A stretch of DNA of 64,000 nucleotides from Alphaproteobacteria bacterium (GTDB lineage: Bacteria > Pseudomonadota > Alphaproteobacteria > Micropepsales > Micropepsaceae), in the NCBI GenBank assembly GCA_016125165.1, contig WGMH01000001.1, forward strand, positions 62,001 through 126,000. Direction: 5' to 3'. This document shows positions 17,537-25,283 of this stretch, piece by piece; the first letter of the stretch is position 1; the number at the start of each line of letters is the position of its first letter. Below the pieces are notes generated by a model that saw only the letters and a program-made list of their open reading frames with translations, was not told the DNA's origin and did no database searches. A program made the position numbers and the translations under genes.

Positions 17537-17865
17537 GCGTCTGCTCCCGTGGCGGTACGCACCAGCGATTCCAGCCAGCACAAGGTGCGATCCATTTCAG
17601 CGTTGTCGCGCATGTCTTCGATGCGCTGGCATGCATAGATCGCCGTGGCGCGATGACGGCTGAACGCGCGCGCGATTTCGCTCGGCGTCATGTTCAGCAC
17701 GACGGCGGAAAGATACATCGCCACCTGTCTGGCGCGGGTGGCGCGGGCAAAGCGCTTCGGACTGCTGAGATCTTCCGGCGTAACCCCATAGACGTGGGCA
17801 ACGACGGCCTTGGCGAGGCCGACAGCCGCCGCCGTTCTGTCTGATCGCGATGGTGTTTTTGGCAT
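17533..17865 (-). CDS. Stand-alone DnaA domain IV-like helix-turn-helix protein
   Basis: A 110-residue protein whose core (ATRARQVAMYLSAVVLNMTP, then SEIARAFSRHRATAIYACQR) matches the C-terminal DNA-binding domain IV of the replication initiator DnaA, including the basic loop and the HTH with RHRATAIYA in place of the usual DHTTV-type signature. There is no AAA+ ATPase, so it cannot open an origin itself. The ATG at 17865 has GGGGA six bases upstream. It overlaps DUF6456 by ATGA. Related stand-alone HTH proteins are widespread in alphaproteobacteria without known function. DnaA-box-like sites lie directly upstream. Confidence 0.82.
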   Translation of the reverse strand: MPKTPSRSDRTAAAVGLAKAVVAHVYGVTPEDLSSPKRFARATRARQVAMYLSAVVLNMTPSEIARAFSRHRATAIYACQRIEDMRDNAEMDRTLCWLESLVRTATGADA

Positions 17866-17934
17866 GATATTCCCCAACCGTTGCGGTTCGGATTTCGCGA
17901 ACCAACGGAGGAAATATATCCTACAACCAATACG

Positions 17935-18048
17935 TGTGGAAAACTTTGCCGAAATTCATCTTAACGCATTGAAATATCAGGAATTGTGGCGTGGAAAACA
18001 GGCGTGTATCGGGTTGTATTCCGATAGTTGCAATCGGAAGTGGAAAAT
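17935..18048. promoter_or_regulatory. Three GTGGAAAA repeats resembling DnaA boxes
   Basis: GTGGAAAA occurs at 17936-17943, 17991-17998 and 18040-18047, about 50 bases apart and all in the same direction. The first is TGTGGAAAA, one base from the reverse complement of the DnaA box consensus TTATCCACA. The repeats lie in the promoter region of the DnaA-domain-IV gene, so autoregulation is plausible. The region is AT-rich compared with the neighbours. Confidence 0.45.
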
Positions 18049-18065
18049 TGTCCCGCTAGAGGACT

Positions 18066-18584
18066 TTATGCCTCGCTCGGAACCGAAACCCGCACCTTGC
18101 GCGGGGAGCGGGTGCGTCGATCCGAGCCGCGAAAGGGTGGACGCACGCCGGAGCGGCGGTCCGGACCGAAGAACTCTCCGGCCGCGATAAAGGGACGGGG
18201 CTTGCCAAGGGCGCCCTGCAGCTTGCGCACCACCGTTCCCGCGCTGACCGGCAGGGCGATCACGTCGGTATAGCCAAGGTCGCGCGCGCGCTCGATATCG
18301 CGCCGGCGCGGTTTGCCCGTGACCAGAAAGATCGGCACCATCGGCGCCAGGATACCCGGCGAGCGCCGCGCCATGTGGGCGAAGGTTTCACCGGAGGAAC
18401 ACTTGATCTGATCGGAACACAGAACGGCGGAATAACGATCGAGGTAGAGCTGATCGATGGCCGCGTCGCCATCGGTGATGACCATCAGCGCTTTGACGTT
18501 CAGAATGCCGAAAACCTGTCGCCACAGCAGGATTGAGCCGGGATTGGAATCCACGACCAGAATGCGAAGATCGCTGACGTTCAA
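18066..18584 (-). CDS. Single-domain receiver-like protein with basic C-terminal tail
   Basis: A 172-residue protein with a CheY-like receiver fold over residues 6-125: ILVVDSNPGSILLWRQVF at the start, SAVLCSDQIKCSSGE with the candidate phospho-acceptor aspartate, and IFLVTGKPRRRDIERARDLG with the conserved threonine and lysine region. One of the usual two N-terminal acidic residues is replaced (VVDSN), so phosphorylation may be weak. The tail carries two DRR motifs (FFGPDRRSGVRPPFRGSDRR) seen at the end of many alphaproteobacterial receiver proteins. The start appears to be TTG at 18584, as no ATG or GTG fits before the domain. Confidence 0.75.
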   Translation of the reverse strand: MNVSDLRILVVDSNPGSILLWRQVFGILNVKALMVITDGDAAIDQLYLDRYSAVLCSDQIKCSSGETFAHMARRSPGILAPMVPIFLVTGKPRRRDIERARDLGYTDVIALPVSAGTVVRKLQGALGKPRPFIAAGEFFGPDRRSGVRPPFRGSDRRTRSPRKVRVSVPSEA

Positions 18585-18677
18585 GGAACCGTACTCACCA
18601 TTACCCCGGGTTGCAGAATCTAGCGCGCCCCGTTTAAGACCGGGTTAAACTTTACTGACACTTCCGGATGTATCCCG

Positions 18678-19175
18678 ATGAAATGCGCAGCCGCGATGAC
18701 GACCGCAATGATACCGCTGCGCGCAGATGACAGCGTTGCCGATGCGCTGTCGCGGCTGATCGGCGAGCGCGCCGCTGCCCTGCCTGTGGTTGACGCGGCA
18801 GGGAATTACCTGGGCCAGTTCGCAATCGGCGATGTGCTGGAGTTGATCCTGCCCCGGCTGGCTCTGGCTGGTGCAATGGAGCCCAATGTGCGCTTTCTGG
18901 GTGATGACGTGTCCGCACTTTCCGCGCGGCTTGGCGCGGCGGGAAAACGGCTGTTGCGCGATGTTGCCGATCGCACCCAGCCGACCGTTTTGCCAGACGC
19001 TCCGCTCAGCGAGGCGTTGCGCCATTTCTGCCGGGCAAAGACATTGCTCGCTGTCGTGTCACCGGACAGCGGGGCGTATCTCGGGGTGGTGACAATGTTT
19101 GACGCGCTTGCGGCGCTTGCCGCAGACCAGAAACAATCGGGGGAAGTTCATGGCCGAAGCGGCGCACGTTTATGA
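18678..19175 (+). CDS. CBS domain-containing protein
   Basis: A 165-residue protein with two CBS motifs: residues about 5-60 (TAMIPLRADDSVADALSRLI, then ALPVVDAAGNYLGQFAIGDV) and about 95-160 (TVLPDAPLSEALRHFCRAKT). Paired CBS domains bind adenine nucleotides and act as energy sensors. The last 26 bases overlap the start of the permease gene, so this is likely a regulatory subunit made with the transporter. The overlap and matched context are conserved signs of a functional pair. Confidence 0.85.
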   Translation: MKCAAAMTTAMIPLRADDSVADALSRLIGERAAALPVVDAAGNYLGQFAIGDVLELILPRLALAGAMEPNVRFLGDDVSALSARLGAAGKRLLRDVADRTQPTVLPDAPLSEALRHFCRAKTLLAVVSPDSGAYLGVVTMFDALAALAADQKQSGEVHGRSGARL

Positions 19176-20484
19176 TCCATCATCGCAGATCTTCATCGTT
19201 TCCACTGCGATCCTGATCGTCACCTATGGGCTCGTCGTAACCGAGCGCATCAACCGGGCCGTTGCCGCCCTACTGGGCGCGGGGCTGGTCGTGATCACCG
19301 GCATTCTGAATCAGGAAGAAGCCGTCAAGGCGATCGACTTCAACACGCTCGGACTTCTGGCCGGCATGATGATGGTGGTGGGCGTATCCAAAAAAAGCGG
19401 CTTGTTCGGCTACGTCGCCGTGCGCGCGGTGCAGGCGGTGCGCGGAAGCCCGGCGGGCGCGCTTGCCATCCTCACACTGGTCACGGCGGTGTTCTCGGCC
19501 CTGCTCGACAACGTGACGACCGTGCTCCTGATCGTACCCGTGACCTTCGTGGTGTGTGGACAGCTCAAGCTGCCAATCTATCCTTTTCTGTTCACCGAGA
19601 TTCTCGCCAGCAATATCGGCGGCACCTCCACACTTGTCGGCGATCCACCCAACATCCTGATCGGTTCGGCGGCGGGGCTGACCTTCACCGACTTCGTGCT
19701 CAATGTCGGGCCGATCGTGGTCGCCATCCTGTTCGGCCAGATGATCCTCAATCATGTGCTCTGGGGATTCTGGATGCGCGCCTCGCGGGAACAGCGCGAT
19801 CATGTCATGGCGCTCGATGCGAAGGAGATGATCACCGACCCGTGGCTGCTGAAATGCTCGGTGTTCGTGATCGCCGCCGTGACCGTCGCGTTTATCCTGG
19901 CGCACACGCTGCATCTGGAACCTGCCACCATCGCGCTGTTTGGCGCGGCGGTTCTGCTGGCGCTGGAAAGCATTCCCCATCCCAACCACAAGCATGCCGA
20001 GCTGGTGACCCATTCCTTCCATGAAGTGGAGTGGATCACGCTGTTCTTCTTCATCGGTCTGTTCGTGGTGATCGGCGGCGTGGAGCATGCGGGACTTCTG
20101 CAGCTTCTGGCCGACAAGACCGTGAGCATCACCGCGGGCGATCCCAAGACGACCGCGGTGGCGATCCTTTGGGGCTCGGCCGTTTTATCGGCAATCGTGG
20201 ACAACATCCCCTTCGTTGCCACGATGATCCCGCTGGTGAAAAGCCTTGCACCCGCGCTCGGCGGCGAGCAGGCGCTGCCGCCCCTGTGGTGGGCGCTGTC
20301 GCTGGGCGCATGCCTTGGCGGCAACGGCACACTGGTGGGTGCAAGCGCAAACCTGACTGTTGCTGGTCTGGCGGAGAAGAACGGGGTGCGTTTCAGTTTC
20401 ATGAAGTTCACGCTTCTGGCATTCCCCATGATGCTGGCGAGCGTGGCCATGGCGCATATCTATCTTCTGTGGCGCTACTATTGA
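19150..20484 (+). CDS. SLC13/ArsB/NhaD-type ion permease
   Basis: A 444-residue inner-membrane protein with about 11-12 spans. The two re-entrant motifs of the ion transporter superfamily are clear: ALLDNVTTVLLIVPVTFVV with NIGGTSTLVGDPPNILIGSA in the first half, and AIVDNIPFVATMIPLVKSLA with LGGNGTLVGASANLTVAGLA in the second. Such proteins exchange sodium, arsenite or dicarboxylate ions; the double DN pair fits NhaD/P-protein-type Na+/H+ antiport, but substrate is uncertain. I start at ATG 19150 (MAEAAHVYDPSSQ) inside the end of the CBS gene. Confidence 0.88.
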   Translation: MAEAAHVYDPSSQIFIVSTAILIVTYGLVVTERINRAVAALLGAGLVVITGILNQEEAVKAIDFNTLGLLAGMMMVVGVSKKSGLFGYVAVRAVQAVRGSPAGALAILTLVTAVFSALLDNVTTVLLIVPVTFVVCGQLKLPIYPFLFTEILASNIGGTSTLVGDPPNILIGSAAGLTFTDFVLNVGPIVVAILFGQMILNHVLWGFWMRASREQRDHVMALDAKEMITDPWLLKCSVFVIAAVTVAFILAHTLHLEPATIALFGAAVLLALESIPHPNHKHAELVTHSFHEVEWITLFFFIGLFVVIGGVEHAGLLQLLADKTVSITAGDPKTTAVAILWGSAVLSAIVDNIPFVATMIPLVKSLAPALGGEQALPPLWWALSLGACLGGNGTLVGASANLTVAGLAEKNGVRFSFMKFTLLAFPMMLASVAMAHIYLLWRYY

Positions 20485-20525
20485 GGCGGCTTCTGTCGCG
20501 TGCGGCGCTCTGCTAGGCTCGGTGC

Positions 20526-20840
20526 ATGAAACAGATTGCTCGCATCGGCTTTGTTGCGGCGGCAGGGCTTGGCCTTGCCGCCTGCGCCATCTTTGGAGGA
20601 CCGGCGGATCGCGCCTTGCGCAAAACGCCCAGCTTTCAGCAGGGCTATGCGGATGGTTGCGCGGCCGCCACAAATGCAGGCGCACACTGGCGCAAGGATC
20701 CGCAAAAGGCCGCGATCTACAACACCGACAAAATCTATCGCGCCGGATGGGCCAACGGCTTTCAAACCTGCCGCCGCACCATCAGCCCGCCCGGCTCCAA
20801 TATCGACAATCCCGTTCCGTCTCCCAGCCCCGGGCATTGA
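20526..20840 (+). CDS. Small lipoprotein with GYxxGC motif
   Basis: A 104-residue protein with a lipoprotein signal (MKQIARIGFVAAAGLGLAAC, C20). The mature part has FQQGYADGCAAATNAGAH and a second YRAGWANGFQTC element, giving two spaced Gly-Tyr/Trp-Gly-Cys units that could form a disulfide. Similar short lipoproteins occur in many alphaproteobacteria without known function. It ends with a proline-rich tail. The next gene starts 24 bases later, so they may be an operon. Confidence 0.72.
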   Translation: MKQIARIGFVAAAGLGLAACAIFGGPADRALRKTPSFQQGYADGCAAATNAGAHWRKDPQKAAIYNTDKIYRAGWANGFQTCRRTISPPGSNIDNPVPSPSPGH

Positions 20841-20864
20841 CACCCCAAGGATAGCGAGCGCGCC

Positions 20865-21131
20865 ATGATCCGCTTTCTCATCGGCTCTCCGCTTCTGGTC
20901 ATCGTGCTGTTCGTCAGCGGATTCTATTACGCCTATGGGCAAGTCGATCCCTGCCGCGCGCTGGCCGTTGAACGCGCTCGCCGCGCCGCCCATGCCAGCG
21001 GACTTCCCATCGAAGATGGTTTCGAACGCTGGTCGCGGCTGGAAACGAGCCAGATGTCATCGGGCCAGTGCATCGCGGGCCTGCTGGATTCCTGGGGCGA
21101 ACGGCTCTCGGACAAGACCGGGAACCGTTGA
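20865..21131 (+). CDS. Small membrane-anchored protein, unknown
   Basis: An 88-residue protein with one N-terminal transmembrane segment (MIRFLIGSPLLVIVLFVSGF) followed by a periplasmic domain with two cysteines (VDPCRALAVERARRAAHASG and SSGQCIAGLLDSW) that could pair. It follows the small lipoprotein by 24 bases. I do not recognise the family. Confidence 0.6.
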   Translation: MIRFLIGSPLLVIVLFVSGFYYAYGQVDPCRALAVERARRAAHASGLPIEDGFERWSRLETSQMSSGQCIAGLLDSWGERLSDKTGNR

Positions 21132-21143
21132 CGGCGCAATACC

Positions 21144-21238
21144 GTTAACGTGTTGTTAACTGTTAACAGCAACTCTGACCGTGTACGGACGAAATATGCT
21201 TTCGTCTGTCATGAGAATGCCGTATTATCCGTACACGG
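21144..21238. promoter_or_regulatory. Operator-like region: three GTTAAC sites and an 11-base inverted repeat
   Basis: GTTAAC occurs at 21144, 21155 and 21162. Downstream, CCGTGTACGGA (21179-21189) and TCCGTACACGG (21228-21238) are perfect inverted copies 38 bases apart. The latter each contain an inner dyad. The region is AT-rich and lies directly before the tiny ORF at 21267. It looks like a regulated promoter or a large RNA stem. Confidence 0.5.
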
Positions 21239-21266
21239 TAGTTCTTGTTAGCATCGGAGTGTTGCG

Positions 21267-21374
21267 ATGTTGGGACTGTTGGTTGCCGGGCGCGACGAAC
21301 GAGACGCCCACTATACCCCTCGCACCATTGGGCACGGCTGGTTCAGCCGGCTGATGCGCACGCTGTTCGGCTAG
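21267..21374 (+). CDS. Possible 35-residue small protein
   Basis: A short frame begins at ATG 21267 with a GGAG site seven bases upstream and runs 35 codons to a TAG. The product starts MLGLLVAGRDERDAHYTPRT and ends HGWFSRLMRTLFG; the end could be an amphipathic helix. It follows the inverted-repeat region, which would make it a regulated small gene. There is no homology that I recognise, and chance cannot be excluded. Confidence 0.3.
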   Translation: MLGLLVAGRDERDAHYTPRTIGHGWFSRLMRTLFG

Positions 21375-21440
21375 ACCGGACGAATAGACCGATAATCCGG
21401 CTTGCACCTTCCCGACGGGGAAGGCGATGCCATCGCTCGG

Positions 21441-22421
21441 TTATTCCAGAACCAGAACGTCCAGATCCTGTTTCGGCGCGAAATCCTTCGCCGAAAACTC
21501 GAAACGTGTGGGCGCGGTCTTCTTCAGATCGCCCTTGAAGCACAGCGACAAGATATTGGCCGGCTTGCCCTTGTCGAGCGCCAGGTGGAAGTCCCCGATG
21601 GGGCCTTTCCAGTTGGCCGCGGTCTTCAAGATGTATTGCACGCTGTTCACGAACAGAAGTTCACCCATGTCGCTCTTCGCGGCCTTGCGCGCCTCCAGCG
21701 CCTTCCTGGCAGAAGCCTGTGTGGGCTTGTCCATGCAATAGGTCTTGATGAAGTAGCCCTCGCTCTTTGGATCGAATTCGTATTCCGAGAAGAAGGTTTG
21801 TCCCACCACCGGCTGATAGCGTTGTTCGAGCATGACGGTTTTCCCGGCGGGGAATTTCTGCGTCCAGTAGATCTTGGTGCGCACCGTCCAGCGCGGCGCG
21901 ATGTATTCCTTGTCGCCTTCGGCCAGACCTTGCGCAAAGAGCGCCTTTCGGGTCGCCGGCGAAACCTTGTCGAGCGACTGGATGACATTCGGGTGGATGA
22001 TGTTGATGGGAATGTGAAAACCCTGAAGCGTAGCCGTCACATCCTTGCCTCCGAAGAAGGCGCGCTGTTCCACCTTCACCGGGATGGCGCGACCACTTTC
22101 CTTCACCGTAAAGCCCACGAAATTGACGGGATCGTCTGTCATCGTGCCGATGGGCGACTCGTAATATTCGCCGGTTGCGATATCAGGCAGCGGAAAGGCG
22201 ACGATGGTCTCCATATCCTTGGGACCATCATTCACAAAGCTGTAGCGGATACGGATTTCCTTGGTCGAAATATAGAGATCTTCGCTGGCCATGCGCACAT
22301 CGGCGGATTTGGTGAGCACCAGTCCACCCGCCGACAGAGCCGCCGAACTGTCATTGGCTGATGCTGGAAACGGCGAGGCAAGAAGAACGGCAGACAGTGC
22401 AGCAAGGCAATGACGGCGCAT
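21441..22421 (-). CDS. DUF4424 family exported protein
   Basis: A 326-residue protein with a Sec signal peptide (RRHCLAALSAVLLASPFPAS). The mature region is mostly beta-strand (YISTKEIRIRYSFVNDGPKD, METIVAFPLPDIATGEYYE), typical of DUF4424, a proteobacterial periplasmic family of unknown function. Conserved later stretches are QRYQPVVGQTFF and FIKTYCMDKPT. The ATG at 22421 follows GGGGAT. It is downstream of, and in the same direction as, the first PAS_5 gene, 41 bases apart. Confidence 0.85.
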   Translation of the reverse strand: MRRHCLAALSAVLLASPFPASANDSSAALSAGGLVLTKSADVRMASEDLYISTKEIRIRYSFVNDGPKDMETIVAFPLPDIATGEYYESPIGTMTDDPVNFVGFTVKESGRAIPVKVEQRAFFGGKDVTATLQGFHIPINIIHPNVIQSLDKVSPATRKALFAQGLAEGDKEYIAPRWTVRTKIYWTQKFPAGKTVMLEQRYQPVVGQTFFSEYEFDPKSEGYFIKTYCMDKPTQASARKALEARKAAKSDMGELLFVNSVQYILKTAANWKGPIGDFHLALDKGKPANILSLCFKGDLKKTAPTRFEFSAKDFAPKQDLDVLVLE

Positions 22422-22462
22422 GGCGGAATCCCCGGATGGCGCCGCCAATCTAGCGAAACCGC

Positions 22463-23035
22463 CTATTCGCGCCAGAGCGCTATGGCCTGCCAGCCCGTGG
22501 GATGTTCCAGTGTGTTGTAAACGTCAGGCACGCCGGGTTCGAAGGTCGCGGGCCGCCAGCTGGTGTGAAACAGCACCAGCCGCGCACCATCGGGCGTAAT
22601 GTCCGCAAACGGAAGTTGCAGTTCCTGGCTTGTCTTCACCCCGCCAAGCCGCGCATCGGCCTGGCGCATGGTGAGCGTGGCCGCCCCGTCGGCGGTGAAG
22701 GCGTTGCGTTCGAGACGGCCTGCCCGCTCGGCCTCCGGAGAAAGCGCAATCATGTCCTCGCCAGTGACATCGCGTCCGAACACCTGACTGATTGCCGTGC
22801 CCGCCAGGCGGATGCGCACATAGGCACCCTTCTTGATCTCCATGATCATGATTCCCGGAAGCGCATCGCGCACCTTCGACGGCACGAAATCCTTGCGGTG
22901 CGGAAGCGCGCCCGACTTCCACAGCGACAGCCAATAATCGCATAGCGCGCGATTGACTGGCGTCAGCGGCAAGGCATCCAGCGCGGCGGATGCCACGGCA
23001 TGATCGAAGGCGCGAACAGGAGAGTCTGCCAGCAT
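22463..23035 (-). CDS. PAS_5 single-domain protein, paralogue 1
   Basis: A 190-residue protein built around one PAS_5-type domain. Family marks shared with the two paralogues are the N-terminal CDYWLSLWKSGALPHRKDF, the core LPGIMIMEIKKGAYVRIRLA and the C-terminal ELQLPFADITPDGARLVLFH. I start at ATG 23035, which gives the same length as the paralogue next door. The role is unknown; a related Caulobacter single-PAS protein affects cell-cycle regulator localisation. It is 53 bases downstream of its closest paralogue. Confidence 0.8.
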   Translation of the reverse strand: MLADSPVRAFDHAVASAALDALPLTPVNRALCDYWLSLWKSGALPHRKDFVPSKVRDALPGIMIMEIKKGAYVRIRLAGTAISQVFGRDVTGEDMIALSPEAERAGRLERNAFTADGAATLTMRQADARLGGVKTSQELQLPFADITPDGARLVLFHTSWRPATFEPGVPDVYNTLEHPTGWQAIALWRE

Positions 23036-23088
23036 GAGCGCACGATGCGCCCCCAGCTTTGAAAAACCGTAAAGCAATTGTGGTGAGG

Positions 23089-23664
23089 TTAAGCGCGGTT
23101 AACGGCAATTTTCGGCGATGTCAGCGGAATGACGCGAAAAGCAATTGGGCTGCGCAAAAGATTTTGCAGATCTGCGAGCGCGGATTCCGACGGAACCGCA
23201 CGCCAGCTGGTGTGAAACAGTACCAGACGCGCGCCGTCCGGCGTGATGTCACGGAAGGGCAGTTGCACTTCCTGACTGACCGCCACCGTGCCATCCGGCA
23301 TGTTGGCGCTGCGCACGCAATAGCTGGCTGCACCATCGGCCACCGGATCATTGCGCTCGCGGCGCGGCGCGCGTTCATCCGGCGGCGAAAGCTCCAGAAT
23401 GTCCCGGCCTGTCATGTCGCGACCGAAGGCCTGGTTGACCGACTTGCCGGACTGGCGAACGCGCACATAGGCGCCCTTCTTGATTTCCTGAACCATCAGG
23501 CCGGGAATCTCTGCGGGCACCATCTGGGGATCGAAATCGGCGCGGCGGGGAAATTCATCGCCTTCCCAAAGCGACAGCCAGCAATCCACCACGCGCCTGT
23601 TGCAGCGCATGAGCGGGTAATCTCCCAAGGCCCGTTGGGCGGCCGCGCGGCTGAAAAAAATCAT
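23089..23664 (-). CDS. PAS_5 single-domain protein, paralogue 2
   Basis: A 191-residue sibling of the gene at 22463-23035. Shared stretches include CWLSLWEGDEFPRRADFDP, IPGLMVQEIKKGAYVRVRQS, and QEVQLPFRDITPDGARLVLF followed by HTSWR. The start is ATG 23664 because the open frame further upstream contains no fitting start and does not resemble the family. Tandem arrangement suggests local duplication. There is no output domain, so these would act by binding partners or a small molecule. Confidence 0.8.
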   Translation of the reverse strand: MIFFSRAAAQRALGDYPLMRCNRRVVDCWLSLWEGDEFPRRADFDPQMVPAEIPGLMVQEIKKGAYVRVRQSGKSVNQAFGRDMTGRDILELSPPDERAPRRERNDPVADGAASYCVRSANMPDGTVAVSQEVQLPFRDITPDGARLVLFHTSWRAVPSESALADLQNLLRSPIAFRVIPLTSPKIAVNRA

Positions 23665-23849
23665 AGGCGATTCGTATCCCGATTTTGGCAATGATAATGC
23701 AAAATCTTTAAGATTTACATCCGCGCCGCGTGTATCGCATCGAAAGCGCCGCCTTGCGAGACCTGGCGTAGCGCGCACCGCACCAAATTGGGCTTTGGGA
23801 CACAAAATTTGTCGCAACTTGTCTCGGTCAGCGCGGGGCGGCGTCTGGA

Positions 23850-24296
23850 TCAGCGCGTGCGCGCGCCAAACCATGCCACGATCACACCAAACAGCAGCAT
23901 CGCCGCCATGTTGGCAGAGAAGCTGTAAAGCGACGGCTGCGGCATGCCCCGCCCCATCGCCGACAATGGCACGACCACATAGTTCATGACGAAATAGACG
24001 CCCACGCCATACAGCAGGCCGAAGGCGAGCCATTGCCGCTTCAACAGGGCGAAGCGTGTGGAAGCCATGATGTAGATCGCGGCGATGACGAACGACATCA
24101 GCCACTGCAGCACCATGCCGAGCGCGGCGATCTCCATGCCACCTTTCAACGCATCCGGGCCGAGCAGCCCGCCCGCGACAAAGCGCAGAACACGGTCAAA
24201 CGGCGCGCCGGAAATCAGCGACGCGGCTTCGATATCGATGGTGCCGGCGACAAAGCCCGCGAGAAGTATGGCCCAAAAAACCGAAAGCCTGTTCAT
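23850..24296 (-). CDS. Four-span membrane protein, conserved hypothetical
   Basis: A 148-residue inner-membrane protein with about four hydrophobic spans: residues 6-30 (VFWAILLAGFVAGTIDIEAA), 55-80, 88-110 and 120-145. The first span ends in an acidic GTIDIEAASLI motif seen in a family of small proteobacterial membrane proteins of unknown function. It stands between the PAS_5 pair and the fatty acid oxidation operon, ending 185 bases from the former. I cannot assign a function. Confidence 0.7.
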   Translation of the reverse strand: MNRLSVFWAILLAGFVAGTIDIEAASLISGAPFDRVLRFVAGGLLGPDALKGGMEIAALGMVLQWLMSFVIAAIYIMASTRFALLKRQWLAFGLLYGVGVYFVMNYVVVPLSAMGRGMPQPSLYSFSANMAAMLLFGVIVAWFGARTR

Positions 24297-24357
24297 GGTG
24301 CCCCCATGAACAGGCTATCGCGATCAGGCCGCGCCCGCTGTCACGAGCGCGTGAACC

Positions 24358-25266
24358 TTACGAATACTTGCGTTCCGTCCACCACGGGAAATAGGGCGGC
24401 ATGTCCTTGGAAACGACCTGCGGGAAATTTGCCGGGCGCTTTTCAAGGAAGCTGACCACGCCTTCCTTCACATCATCTGATGCACCGCGCGCATAGATGC
24501 CGCGGGAATCGACTTTGTGCGCTTCCATGGGATGATCCATGCCGAGGCCGCGCCACATCATCTGGCGGATCAGCGCCACCGACACCGGCGCGGTGTTGTC
24601 GCGAATTTCGGCGGCGATGGCATAAGCGCGCGGCAAAAGCTGATCGGCCGGAACGACGTCACTGACGAGGCCGCCATCCTTGGCTTCCTTCGCATCGAAT
24701 ACGCGGCCCGAGAAACACCATTCGAGCGCCTTGGCGATACCGACAATGCGCGGCAGAAACCACGACGATGCCGCTTCCGGCACGATGCCGCGGCGTGAAA
24801 ACACAAACCCGAACTTCGCGCTTTCGCTGGCGATACGGATATCCATGGCGAGCTGCATGGTGGTGCCGATACCGACGGAGGGTCCGTTCACCGCCGCAAT
24901 CACGGGCTTCAGGCATTCATAGATCGCCAGCGTCACGCGCCCGCCGCCGTCGCGCACGCGCTCATCGGACCAGTTCACCGTATCGACCGATCCGGCGTTG
25001 CGTTCCGCGCGGCCCGGATTCTGTGTGGCGTCGAAGGTGGCAGCGCCCGCCGAAAGGTCCGCGCCAGCGCAGAAGGCGCGGCCCGAACCGGTGACCACCA
25101 CGGCGCGCACATCATCATCGTTGTTCACCTTCGTGAACACATCGATCATCTCGGCCATCATCACACCCGTGAAAGCGTTCAGCTTTTCCGGGCGGTTGAG
25201 CGTCAGCGTGAGGATCTTGTCCTTCACATCGACGAGGATTTCCTTGTAGGGGCCGTAAGTCGTCAT
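24358..25266 (-). CDS. Enoyl-CoA hydratase/isomerase family protein
   Basis: A 302-residue crotonase-fold enzyme. The CoA/oxyanion loop GSGRAFCAGADLSAG and the active-site helix NGPSVGIGTTMQLAMDIRIA are clear; one catalytic glutamate is likely in RRGIVPEAASSWFLPRIVG. The cytosolic enzyme hydrates or isomerises enoyl-CoA. A GGAGGA ribosome site precedes ATG 25266. It is the last gene of the minus-strand oxidation operon, 17 bases after the quinone oxidoreductase. Confidence 0.92.
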   Translation of the reverse strand: MTTYGPYKEILVDVKDKILTLTLNRPEKLNAFTGVMMAEMIDVFTKVNNDDDVRAVVVTGSGRAFCAGADLSAGAATFDATQNPGRAERNAGSVDTVNWSDERVRDGGGRVTLAIYECLKPVIAAVNGPSVGIGTTMQLAMDIRIASESAKFGFVFSRRGIVPEAASSWFLPRIVGIAKALEWCFSGRVFDAKEAKDGGLVSDVVPADQLLPRAYAIAAEIRDNTAPVSVALIRQMMWRGLGMDHPMEAHKVDSRGIYARGASDDVKEGVVSFLEKRPANFPQVVSKDMPPYFPWWTERKYS

Positions 25267-25283
25267 GGGATTCCTCCGCTGGT

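Noticed and set aside
17935..18048. Possible replication origin
   Set aside because: Only weak DnaA-like sites, no full dnaA, dnaN, parAB, hemE or AT-rich unwinding repeats; more likely a promoter.
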